Below, piece after piece: positions 55,229 through 64,000 of a stretch of 64,000 nt of DNA (positions are counted from its first letter, which is position 1; each line of letters starts with the position of its first letter). The notes beneath the pieces are model-generated. The model ran no database searches. It was not told the DNA's origin and saw nothing but the letters and a program-made list of their open reading frames with translations. A program made the position numbers and the translations under genes. Origin of the DNA: Bathynomus jamesi (taxonomy: Eukaryota > Arthropoda > Malacostraca > Isopoda > Cirolanidae); assembly GCA_023014485.1 (NCBI GenBank), contig JAJOZX010000938.1, forward strand, positions 92,501 through 156,500, written 5' to 3'.

Positions 55229-55746
55229 TAGTGGTGGATCGGATATCCGCATCTGCGGATATCCGCATCGTTTTTAACATCCGCATCCACATCCGCACTT
55301 CTGACTGCTGATGTTATGTGGATATTACCTCTAATAAATTATGCAATTTACAATTAAATTAGCTTATAAAGTAGCTTATAAGGCACAGTCATGCACATTT
55401 CATGTAAAGTATTAATTATTAATGCACAAACAAATATATAAACCTCAAAATATAAATACCTGGTAATAGAAAATTGAATGAAACTTGTTTCATTGAATTT
55501 TCTGTGGCTGAAACTCTTGACAAAGTTATTTTTATCATAATGAAAACATTAGTATTAATTTTAATTCTTATGCATTGCCTACCATAATAGTAATACCACG
55601 AAATTTGAAAAATTGTCATATATTCATAATTCTATATTATATTGATAGATTAACTAAATATCCGCATCCGCATCTGCATCCGCGGATATTGAAATTAAAG
55701 ATCCGCATCCGCAGATGTTGAAAAACTGACATCCGGCCCACCACTA
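55229..55746. mobile_element. hAT-type MITE with GGATGC-rich subterminal repeats
   Basis: Ends TAGTGGTGGATCGGATATC (left) and the complement of TAGTGGTGGGCCGGATGTC (right). Both ends carry many copies of 'atccgc' or its complement (55250-55310, 55660-55715). The flanking 8-mers ATATACAT and ATAAATGT could be a diverged duplication. There is no coding capacity in the 518 bp. Confidence 0.75.
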
Positions 55747-56095
55747 ATAAATGTGTGTGTGTGTTTATATATGTATATATATTCTTAAATAATTGTAGAG
55801 GACAGATCTACAGTATATACACTTTCATATAAAACAATAAAATTTTAACAAACTTCCCGTTTACCCGAAAGTGTCTATTTAATTTTGTTATTCCTCTGAC
55901 AGGATTCTTTATATTGTACATTAATATTTAAAAGAAAATCTTACAGTAACTCATGATCTCTATGGCATAAGGAAAAACTTTTAAAAATATATGAGCTTTC
56001 TTTCAGAAGCAAATAATTTTTTCAATAATAATAATTAGTAAGTAAAATTACATTCATTAAGTAGATTTTATACTCTTTTAACCTTTGGTAATCTT
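55747..56095. other. Non-coding stretch, no feature recognised
   Basis: AT-rich. A similar phrase ('attcttaaataattgta.agga' and 'aacaataaaattttaacaaactt') recurs at 55780-55860 and 56460-56530, so the segment is partly duplicated around the SINE. Confidence 0.5.
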
Positions 56096-56099
56096 CGGT

Positions 56100-56376
56100 T
56101 AGCTCCCGCCCGAATTGTTCATTTTAACGAAGGTCAAGCTTTTTTTAATTCCATCTTAGATCTACAGTTTAACTTAAAATCCGAACCACCAGCAACACAG
56201 CATCTTAAACAATAGGTCACCCAGGGTACCCATTTATCTACCAACCACTTTCTTTATTGTGCGGAAGGATGAACAGCTGGGTTTTACCGCTCGCCGTCTG
56301 CCGTCACCGGTTCTCGAACCCGGAGCCGATGCATTCGTAGTCAGCGACGCTAACCACTACACCACCGAGGCGTGAC
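56100..56376 (-). repeat. tRNA-derived SINE
   Basis: On the minus strand the head (about 56376 to 56300) has box A-like 'tggtgtagtggttagcgtc' and box B 'gggttcgagaacc'. An anticodon arm is centred on 'ctgactacgaat', suggesting a tRNA-Arg(ACG)-type origin. The body runs to a block 'cttgaccttcg' shared with other places (see findings). Pol III internal promoter elements are intact in sequence. Confidence 0.65.
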
Positions 56377-56429
56377 ATTGAATGAAAAACAATTGGTAGA
56401 AAATGCAAGCAATATAATAATACACACTT

Positions 56430-56462
<33 letters not shown>

Positions 56463-56783
56463 TCTTAAATAATTGTACAGGAGAAATCTATATACGCTTT
56501 TGTATTAAACAATAAAATTTTAACAAACTTTCCCGAAAATGTCTACTTACTTTTGTCAATTCTTGTAACTAAATGTTATAAAAACAAAGAAAAACATTTA
56601 CATTAAAACAACTTCGTTTCTCAAGTAAGAAGAGATAGAAAGCGTTTAACGTATAAATTCGACACACAAAAGAAACAGGTGAAACGCCACAGGCTACTCC
56701 AAAAACCACAAAGAGGCTACATTGGAACGCGGTTGACCTACATCCCACTTTCTCCCAAAAAGACTCACCTCCTCCTTTCTCTC

Positions 56784-56834
<51 letters not shown>

Positions 56835-57225
56835 CGATTTGTTTTCCTGTTACCGTATATAAATCTATTTTTATATTTTATTAACCCTGTTGTTTTTGTC
56901 TTATTTTTCTTTGTGTGTAATTTGCATGGTATATTCTTTGCTTCCATTCTTTCCTCATAGTCGTGTTAATCCTGTACATCGTTGTTATTATTATTATTAT
57001 TATTATTATAGAGGCATCTTACACATTTTTTTGAAAATTAAAAGAAAAAGCATCATTTTTCTAGGGGGGGGTTTCTATGAGAATGGGCACTTTTTTGAGA
57101 GTTCTGCAATACCTCATCTTTCCAGCATATATATTTATATATATATATATTATATATATATATATATATATACACACTATATATAAACCTTTCACCCTTT
57201 CAAATGTTTTGTGCGATGATTCCTC
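56377..57225. other. Non-coding with (TA)n, (CT)n 56783-56832, (ATT)n and (TA)n 57128-57180
   Basis: A duplicated AT-rich part (56460-56530, see the preceding gap) is followed by microsatellites. No gene. Confidence 0.5.
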
Positions 57226-57229
57226 ATTT

Positions 57230-57750
57230 CACGATGGTCAAGCTTGTCGCCCCTCCTCTCGAGTTGGCCTGGTGAAATAGTGAGTTGGCTTCTTGTACTC
57301 TCCACTTCACATATCTAGGTACACCCGGCTCATCGGGGCTTGTTCTGTGCCATGCGTCTAGTCTTCTTTTGTATTCCATGGAATTTTAGGTCCTCCATTT
57401 TTCCGTACCGTAACATTTGAAATTTCTCAGTTTTAAACTTCATATTGTTGTCTTCCGTCCACTTGTAGATTCTGTTTGTATAGATCCTATAACCTCTAGG
57501 TTTCTTATTTTTCTACTGATCTTTGTGTCATCGGCAAAGGATGTTACTCTGCTGCCTCTGGTAATGTCTTCATCTATGACAGTTAGCATGATTAGAGTAG
57601 CAGCGCTAATACTGTTTCCTGTGGTACTGAGCTGAGAGACTCTGATAAAGATATTCCTTGTACTGTAACGACTTGCCGCCGCTCACTAAGGAAATTAAAT
57701 ATTTATTTTCCTACTTTTCCTGTTATTTCCAAACATTTCAGTTTATGTAT
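57230..57750 (-). pseudogene. LINE reverse transcriptase relic (LINE-C), minus strand
   Basis: On the minus strand one reads STTGNSISAATLI (decayed VPQGSVLGPLLF), then VIDEDI and SFADDTKIS (YADD-box equivalent), then YKWTEDNNMKF and EKFQMLRYG, the RT thumb as found in CR1-like crustacean LINEs. Stops interrupt the text. About 500 bp remain. Confidence 0.65.
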
Positions 57751-58240
57751 TGATTCCATGGTCACACTTGTCGAACGATTGGTAGTAGTAGTTGGACGGG
57801 GGACCGTGTTCAGATGATGTAGCGGCCCATGGTTAAGATTCCATAACAATGTAATTTTACCTAACCTAACCCATAACCAAAATGGGGAAAGTTGAGGATC
57901 AAGCTGAGAGTAGTATGCTTTCAAATATATAATAATAATGCAAAATATTTGAAAGCACCGTGACAGAGCGCGCGAGTGGGCAATTCACTCATTCACCTTG
58001 AGATTTGAACATTGAAATAAATCTGCGGAGAGAATAAACCGAATTTGATAATGACACACCTTCATTATTCGTGAAGGTGAACAATCAGGACTTCAATGTC
58101 CAAAGCGTGGGTCCGTTATATCGGTGTTACGACAGCTGATTGGTACACAAATTTAACACAACCCGCCCTGTTACAATGACAGCCACTCAGGAAACTTACG
58201 AACCGCCTATTAGTCTTTTGGGATAGTGCTTGGGGACAAT
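57751..58240. other. Non-coding stretch upstream of the spliced ORF
   Basis: Unique-looking DNA, less AT-rich than most of the window (57780-58240). It could hold regulatory sequence for the gene that follows; I see no specific site besides the TATA box listed separately. Confidence 0.4.
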
Positions 58241-58243
58241 GCA

Positions 58244-58266
58244 TATAAAAGTGAGTATTTTCAGTT
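58244..58266 (+). promoter_or_regulatory. Candidate core promoter: TATA box and arthropod-type initiator
   Basis: TATAAAA at 58244-58250, with TCAGTT (an arthropod initiator match) at 58261-58266 and a second candidate initiator (CTCACAAG) near 58271, about 28 bp from the TATA box. The first ATG downstream is 58319, giving a short 5' UTR of 45-58 nt. Confidence 0.45.
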
Positions 58267-58318
58267 GGAACTCACAAGTTATTTTCACCAGTGAATAAAC
58301 AAACACATTCCCTCCGTC

Positions 58319-58602
58319 ATGAGTCAGTCACAACAGCTTTACAGTTTACCAGTTTTATATGAAAATGGAGACATTGCGGCGGTGTCTACAATTAATCTTT
58401 TTAACGCAGCCGACCTGGACGGATTATTTCCAACGCAAATCATCGATGATATTTGCAATGACGCTCCTTACGATCCGGCGCAGGGGATTGCAGTTGAAAT
58501 GTAAGCGTTTAAATTTATGTGCCTGTAATTTTATTTATCTTAGTATTCCTCTCATTATCAGAAAGGTCTTGATCACTATTCTGTGTTTCGATTATTTCAT
58601 CG

Positions 58603-58661
<59 letters not shown>

Positions 58662-58744
58662 GGAGGGTTGTAGTAATTCTCTTAAATGGTAACAAACTTC
58701 TCTGAGCTTTTCGAAGATATTTGATACGTCACTTTGTAAGTCTC

Positions 58745-58787
<43 letters not shown>

Positions 58788-59024
58788 CACATTCGGCATG
58801 TGTTTGATGAAAAAAATTGGGTTTTTATTAAAAAAGATTAAGAAAATGTAAGAACTAATCAAATTAATTATCCTTTCTCTTTAAGGTTCGACGAGGAATT
58901 GACTCGTGTTATACAATCTTATCGTGACAGTTTTGAAGAAATGTATGTCGTGGACCTGAATACGGAGATAGAAGTTTTACAGAGCAGTCAACCCAGCGAA
59001 TGCCACATTAACGAAATAATGTAA
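58319..59024 (+). CDS. Small spliced gene, acidic 106-residue protein, unrecognised
   Basis: Exon 1 (58319-58500) begins ATG in MSQSQQLYSLPVLYENGD and ends AT before GTAAGC. A pyrimidine-rich acceptor (tcctttctctttaag) opens exon 2 at 58886. Splicing keeps the frame across an ATG codon and gives a 106-residue acidic protein if translation stops at TAA 59022-59024. Exon 2 also ends AT|GTAAGC, so it could instead splice to a further exon outside what I can see. The intron (385 bp) contains two (TA)n tracts. It has a TATA box upstream. No domain or family is recognised. This is the best candidate for a gene not belonging to a transposon, although it lies only 300 bp from Maverick genes. Confidence 0.5.
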
Positions 59025-59320
59025 GCTTTTTTCTTTTTCTTATGTTTCGGGTAAGAAGACTCATTGTATTTTCATCAATTTAATAAATGATAAAAATCAT
59101 GTTTTAGAAAATAGTACAATAACCATCTTAAATTAGTTTCCATTACATTTTAAATAAGCTACAGAACACACAAACTAATATTATTGGAGGCAATATTGAT
59201 GCAATTATTTATTTTATATATACGATCAAACCATCAGAAACAATCAGAAAACGGCTTTTTATCTGACTGCATACCATTTTGTCGTTTCGTTGAGTGTGTC
59301 ACGGGTCGAATAAATTTAAA
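59025..59320. other. Non-coding, between spliced ORF and Maverick cluster
   Basis: AT-rich. No Maverick terminal inverted repeat is recognisable, because the partner end would lie beyond 64000. Confidence 0.4.
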
Positions 59321-59323
59321 AAT

Positions 59324-59748
59324 TTATAAATTCCTTAGCACGTGACAACGTGACATATGCATGAGACATGAAAGGCAGAACATCCCGCTAGTATTGCTAA
59401 AATATCCTTGTAGCCGGTAGGGATTCCAAACAACTTTGGGGATATACAACTGCTCGAGAAATTTTAAAATAACATGGTCACTCCAGGAATGAGTCCAGAG
59501 TGAATTAAAATAGTACATGCAGTCCCTATTTTTAAAATAGTTGCAAACCAATGAATCCCTTCACCACCCTTCACATCTGTGTTCACAAAAAGACTACCGC
59601 AATCTCTCATAGTTAGCATTTTCAATGTTTCATTCTTCGCAAACACACCGATAAATTTGGAACGTGTGATTCGTTCACTATTCATTACTCTCTGAAGTGT
59701 ATTCGCGTCCATTTTAAAAGTCAGTGACAACGCTCCTAAATCTGTCAA
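59324..59748 (-). pseudogene. Maverick adenain-like cysteine protease, catalytic Cys lost
   Basis: This protease normally matures capsid proteins. The minus-strand start, MTDLGALSLTF or the internal MDANTLQR, leads to SKFIGVFAKNE and a GIHWFA block with the catalytic His. A frameshift follows near 59545, then the second frame has MYYFNSLW (usual D/E position reads N) and SNTSGMFCLSCL. In adenain-type proteases the last block has Cys-Gly at this place; here the codon at 59387-59389 gives Ser. Two catalytic positions therefore differ, besides the frameshift. Confidence 0.75.
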
Positions 59749-59806
59749 CTTCTATTAGGGCTTGTGACTGGAGATATACTAGTACACTAATAGGCGTGCC
59801 TATCGG

Positions 59807-60880
59807 CTATGCGAATTCCACTCTAACAGAGATGTTTCCACTCTGTTGTGGACTTAAGTGTGTATTTACACTAGCAGATAAGTCAGGTGTGATGTCAAAC
59901 GGATAAAGGTTAAATTGATCAATGAATTCTTTCTGCGTTACACCAAACCCGAGCTCATCACAAGCACCTGCAAAATGAGTCAGATTATTATATGCTCTCG
60001 CGCAAAGCGGGACCACAACGTCTGATGAATAATCCATATCCATAGCCCTGCCAAACGCAACGCCATTGACGTATAGAGTGATATTTTTAAGGCCGAAATT
60101 CTCGAATTTAAAGGCACTCTTTATATTTTCCATTCACCGAAGCGTGGTCCTGCATTCCAATTAATAACCTTTTAGGTAGAACTCCCACGGCGATGTTTTC
60201 TATCTGTTTCGATGCCAATCTTACTGGCACCGTGTATAGTTTCATCTGTGCTCTGTTAATTGGGTATTTTACTGTGGCATGTAGTAGGTAAATTTCTCTC
60301 AATTTTTATTTGCTTTGTGAACTTAATTTCACTCGCCGTACGCGGAAGTATGTCTCCATAATGTGAATCACAACGGATTTTGCTCCCTCTTCTTGATCAG
60401 CCCCCAAATTTAAACAGATCTCAGGATTCGTGCGGGTGAGCTTTATTTTCATATCCACCCCATTCACAAGCAACTTCTCCTGGAATGTAAAGTCTGTATG
60501 CAGGCGTTCAAAACATTCGTATATCTTCTTTTTAGAATTTTTAAATTTGTCCTTTATACTACTTTCGTCTTAAGCTTGATAATAGCCCTCGGCACATTTT
60601 CCAGATAGGCTGTGGATATGTTGACCGGATGTAAATATACATCACACTGGTTGTATATGGAGTGCAGAAAGTTTGTTTCAAGGTATACAACATATTTGTC
60701 ATCACAGTCCGTTCCATCAGAATGTGCTATAAGTAGTTTAGCGTACATGTGCACACAGCTAGGATAAAAAAGTACGGGCCTGAGATGGGTATTTATTGGA
60801 GCAGTCGGGGAACTAATTGTGTTTAAAGGGTTAATTGTAATAAAGCCACTGTGCTCAATAGAAACTTGAGTTGGGGGCAT
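59807..60880 (-). pseudogene. Maverick major capsid-like protein, frameshifted
   Basis: Minus-strand pieces are 60554-60880 (QVSIEHSGFITINPLN, then PVLFYPSCVHMYAKLL), 60108-60302, and 59807-60133. The last holds NVNGVAFGRAMDMDY-type text and ends PFDITPDLSA, then GNISVRVEFA. This end block is typical of the arthropod F54H12.2-like group, considered the double jelly-roll major capsid of Mavericks. At least three shifts separate the pieces. The total of about 360 codons is shorter than the usual 450-600. Confidence 0.7.
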
Positions 60881-61084
60881 ATCAAAGACGGACAGCTTTG
60901 ATTTACAACATTGTGAACTACATGGATGGATGAAGCATGCTATGACGAGTCAGAAATAGTACCACTTCTCTCGACAAGTTGTAAAAAGTCAAGGATTCAT
61001 GAGATCAATGTCCTTAGCTTATATTAGTAAAAAAAATGGTCAACCATAGGTTTCATTCGCTTAGAACACTTCTTTTTGGATATC

Positions 61085-61414
61085 CTTTAACGTTTATCGT
61101 CATGTGCTGGTAATCCCTTCTTCCAGACAGCCCTCTTCTTCTTCTTACCACCGCGCATTTTTCTCTTTGCATCTTTCACGATTTGGTCCCGTGTACGCTT
61201 TAAATGTTATTTTAAAGCTTTTTTAGGTTTAGCACCAGCCAACATTTCTTCTGCCGTGTTAAGACTTGATTGTAGCGTTTTCCTCCCGAGGTATCTGGCG
61301 CCCCTCTCCAGCAAAGGTTACCGCCGTATGTAGTATGGTTGAAAAAATGGATCCAAGCCCACTACCACGCTGGTATCTCACACCTCGATAGAGTGCGGAA
61401 GGTTTTCTGTCCAT
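61085..61414 (-). pseudogene. Maverick small basic PX-like protein
   Basis: The start at 61414 reads YRGVRYQRGSGLGSIF, a beginning I associate with the small Maverick PX protein. The downstream part is strongly basic (KRKMRGGKKKKRAVWKKG), suggesting a DNA- or membrane-binding core protein similar in style to adenoviral core peptides. One shift and a stop near 61205-61290 break it. Confidence 0.55.
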
Positions 61415-61744
61415 TATAACTCAGTGCGTCGAAAGTGCAGCTTTACAGTTAAGCTCCCATCACCGAATATTAATTTTTTTCCCCTTAATCGTTCTTATAT
61501 ACACTATATTGAGATATTGGTTACTAGACTAGTTGCCACATTCACATAATGGGACCTGTCATATGTAATACACATGCTTTTCGCTCTATGACTGGGAATG
61601 TGTGCAATGCAGCAGGCGTGCGTGGGTATCCCCAACAAACTGGTGCTCCGCTATATGACTGTAAATATACTGTAACACATGTCTGGAGACGTATATCCAT
61701 CACTCAATTTCTCCAAATTCAACTGATACATTTAGTTGGACAAG

Positions 61745-62283
61745 TTATGTTGTTCTTCGTGAAATGTATCTCTTTGGATGACTGATCCATATCGCACATC
61801 GATTATAATTTTGTACACTTTTGTCGTTAATATTTCTGTTAGCCTGTGATTTTAGAGTCAGAGTATATGCATGGGGATCATTGTTTACAATTTCGTATAC
61901 TAAATCAGCCGTAAGATTTGAGCTTTTTAAACTTACGTTTAAGTCTCTCACAACATCCTCGGCCGCACCATAGTGACCCGGGCCTAGTGTTACTACTGTA
62001 GTGTAATACATTACAACCCCACTCACGACGGAACGTATGGTTTCCCGAGTTATCCCTGCCTTTTCACACTTCACTCTCTAAGAACCGTAAAAACCTGTTC
62101 TTTATAATCAATACTTAAAAAGAAGGTATCCAACTGAATTTCACATATTCCACCATCATACGTATCACGACCCAATTCAATGGGTCCATCGAGTTCTGTT
62201 GCAAAGTTGGCTAGTGTGTTGTTAGGGTGTACAGACAGAGAAGAAGAGGACGGAAGTGTGACGTATAAATGTTTAGGCGCCAT
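61745..62283 (-). pseudogene. Maverick minor capsid (penton-like) protein, N-terminal part
   Basis: Start at 62283, with HLYVTLPSSSSLSVHPNNT then LANFATELDGPIEL and DGGICEIQLDTF, a pattern repeatedly seen next to Maverick capsid genes. The frame shifts at the overlap 62071-62074 into 61745-62074, which has TLGPGHYGAAEDVV, then VYEIVNNDPHAYTLTL. The C-terminal part is missing between 61745 and the PX gene. Confidence 0.65.
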
Positions 62284-62291
62284 GTTGCATA

Positions 62292-62633
62292 CTATTTAAG
62301 CTTCAGTATTGCATCAGCTTTTATATAGGTGCTGAAGCTATCTGGGTACCCTAGCCATTTCACCAGGTACATTTTTCTTTTTCCTGAACCTTTGCTTTCT
62401 AAAATTTGTAAAATTTTAAACACATTTTTTCCTAAATCAAATATCACTTTCTGCAACTCCTCTCGGTAAAAGCCTCCTGCGATTTCTTCCCCATTGAAAT
62501 CTTCAACGTAATACGACATTATCTCGCCTTTAGGTCTCATAACCCTAACTTTAAAAATCTTACACGTCCATCCTTGCTCAAATCCCTTCGCGAATTTATT
62601 TCCTGAACGCGACAGCCTTTCATAATCATTCAT
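62292..62633 (-). pseudogene. Maverick integrase C-terminus with chromodomain
   Basis: The minus-strand frame of 113 codons has an SH3-like segment (WTCKIFKVRVMRPK) and then a chromodomain (FKILQILESKG, then KMYLVKWLGYPDSFSTYIKAD), ending at 62292. It is separated from the catalytic core (next entry) by a shifted region, 62634-62854. Chromodomains guide integrases to chromatin. The last gene codon lies 9 bp from the next gene's start. Confidence 0.8.
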
Positions 62634-63367
62634 TTTGAAACGTGCAGTGTGGTGTGTTCTAGAACACCTCTTCTCACATCAGGCTCTGTGTGCGTACCTC
62701 TTTCTAAAATCTCGTTAGGTGTTGTCCCAATCGTGCGATGGTGTGAGCGGTTGTATGATGAGGCCAATGTTTCCAGAATGTCTATATATCTGTATGTTTT
62801 TATGTGTAAAATAGCGGTGCATGTGTTCCTTTATGGTACGTTGAACTCTTTCAGCTAAAGAGGCCTTATGTATAGAATTGGTAGGTGGTAGCTGATATTA
62901 AACTCTGTCAACATGTTCTGAAAAGCTCGGCCTATAAATTCTTTCCCCATATCCGTACAAAAATAGCCAGGAACCCTGTTTTCTTTCAAGAAGAGCGTTT
63001 TGGTGGCTTTTGCAACTGTTTCAGGCGATTTATTTTTCAGAGGAATTAGCCACAGATATCTAGAGAATACATCTATTATGAGTAGGATGTAACGGTAACC
63101 ATCGTTATACACTGAATATCTTTGCATGTCTGTTAAATCTGCTTGCCAAATAGAGACAATCGATGCCGATGTTGTCTTGGCTGTTTTAACCCTTTTTCGC
63201 ACAGGTTTATGAAGTGTATAAGCGTCCTTCTCCCGCAAAAACCTCTCAACATCTTTTTTCCCTACTCCATCATTGTAAACACTGCTGTACAGTCTATCTA
63301 CGCCACCGTAGGAGGCTGGGCTAGAAATGTCATAATAACATCTTCCAAATATGTTAGCCATTTGCAT
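62634..63367 (-). pseudogene. Maverick retroviral-type integrase, catalytic core
   Basis: The frame 62855-63367 starts MQMANIFGRCYYD. It has the core with the first catalytic Asp in SIWQADLTDMQRY and the second in GYFCTDMGKEF. A shift near 62880 puts the region of the third catalytic residue (VQRTIKEHM-type text) in another frame, 62634-62880. The enzyme would insert element DNA into the host. Confidence 0.8.
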
Positions 63368-63369
63368 AT

Positions 63370-64000
63370 TTTAGAGGCACGTGGATAGGGTTGACCGTTG
63401 TTGTTGTTTAGGCTCTACTTTCTCTTCTTGAGAGGTGCTACCGTTGGGGGTGTTAGCGTTCTCAATTGTGGCAAATGCGATGCATGTTCCAAGCCTTTTA
63501 ACCTGTTCAGATTTCTTAGCATTGTTTTGGGGACATTTATTTGTTGTAGTCTTGCTTTAATATGCTTCTATCCTGATGGTGAGGGCCTATCCCACTTTCT
63601 CACCAGATCATGGACAACGTCTACGATATTCGATGCCTGTACCTTTGCTCCTTCCAAAATGCTCTCACCTGTATCGGTCCAATGCATGTTGGAATCCTCA
63701 TTCAATAGATTATAAAGACATGAACATTTATTCCTCAATGTATGTGTGAGACTGCTTTTTAATACATGCTCGTATGTTGTGGGGCCGACCCGTTATTCTT
63801 TGGTTGGTCAGCTCTATCGTCGGACACAGGTCTTATGTCGCCATGCTCATCGTTGTCCGTGCTGTGCCTAATAACCACGGGGATTTCTGTCGGATTCTTA
63901 TAATTTTCATACTCGTGAAGAAATTTCTGCAGAGCTTCTTGGTATAAAATTCTTTTCTCAGGTGTTTTTTCACTGTTTAATAGAGCTAACAATTCGCTTT
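63370..64000 (-). pseudogene. Maverick helical ORF next to the integrase, partial
   Basis: The last frame (63759-63992) has LALLNSEKTPEKRILYQEALQKFLHEYENY, and a further frame to 63370 includes ESILEGAKVQASNIVDVV and DLVRKWD-like text. I recall this helix-rich protein beside Maverick integrases. Its role is unknown to me. It continues past the window edge. Confidence 0.55.

Larger units (their letters stand above)
59324..64000 (-). mobile_element. Maverick/Polinton structural and integrase cluster, partial
   Basis: Six genes on the minus strand in the order helical ORF, integrase, minor capsid-like, small basic PX-like, major capsid-like, protease. This combination occurs in Maverick/Polinton elements, virus-like DNA transposons. 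The polymerase and packaging ATPase are not in this part. All but one gene are frameshifted, so the copy is dead. The element continues beyond the right edge. Confidence 0.85.

Noticed and set aside
59724..59906. Plus-strand ORFs across the Maverick cluster
   Set aside because: They are antisense to recognisable minus-strand protease, capsid and integrase coding.

Overview
This is a eukaryotic, intron-bearing, transposon-dominated window, most likely from an arthropod genome and possibly a decapod crustacean. The evidence is long (TA)n, (TG)n, (AG)n and (CATA)n microsatellites, Penelope-like elements with ribozymes, mariner and DD41D elements, Maverick/Polinton genes, tRNA-derived SINEs and short TTAGG-type runs. 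The organism call is inference. There is no operon structure and no convincing rRNA or functional tRNA. The one candidate non-transposon gene is a small spliced ORF at 58.3-59.0 kb.

Layout. A CR1/L2-like LINE (1-2798) is followed by a decayed LINE relic (3.3-4.4 kb). Penelope-like element PLE-2 copy A occupies 4.6-8.0 kb on the minus strand. A broken Maverick protein-primed DNA polymerase B lies at 8.3-13.3 kb and is split by a mariner. A 5'-truncated LINE-B end sits at 15.75-16.02 kb. An uncharacterised transposon ORF (16.3-17.25 kb, minus) precedes a MITE and a DD41D Tc1/mariner (17.5-19.3 kb), and a DD34D mariner follows at 19.8-21.2 kb. PLE-1 forms an inverted pair at 21.35-24.07 kb. A Tc1-like relic (25.35-26.0 kb) lies next to a DNA transposon with TIRs and a TAA target duplication (26496-29064). 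tRNA-derived SINEs occur around 30.2 and 31.6 kb.

LINE-B (32.8-39.4 kb) carries ORF1 and ORF2 and is interrupted by a second uncharacterised TIR element (about 34.2-36.27 kb). A tandem and inverted tRNA-like SINE array lies at 39.5-40.35 kb. PLE-2 forms a 3.3-kb near-palindrome at 42.87-46.2 kb. A hAT deletion derivative is at 47.5-48.3 kb and a hAT end at 49.2 kb. PLE-3, with an internal inversion, lies at 51.3-53.7 kb flanked by ribozyme-bearing PLE-1-type ends. A hAT-type MITE is at 55.2-55.75 kb, a SINE at 56.1-56.4 kb and a LINE relic at 57.2-57.75 kb. A Maverick structural/integrase cluster runs on the minus strand from 59.3 kb to the window edge.

The strongest connected story is the Penelope set. 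Three PLE families each end 3' of the GIY-YIG ORF in a compact hammerhead-ribozyme motif. Two of them have a self-complementary tetranucleotide (GCGC or GGCC) where stem III should be, the arrangement expected of hammerheads that cleave as dimers. Several copies are joined head-to-head into large inverted repeats. Two further candidates for little-described systems are the TIR elements at 26.5-29.1 kb and 34.2-36.3 kb, whose proteins look like recurrent uncharacterised arthropod ORFs. Nearly every coding region here is frameshifted or truncated. All family assignments come from reading motifs and from memory; none was checked by search.
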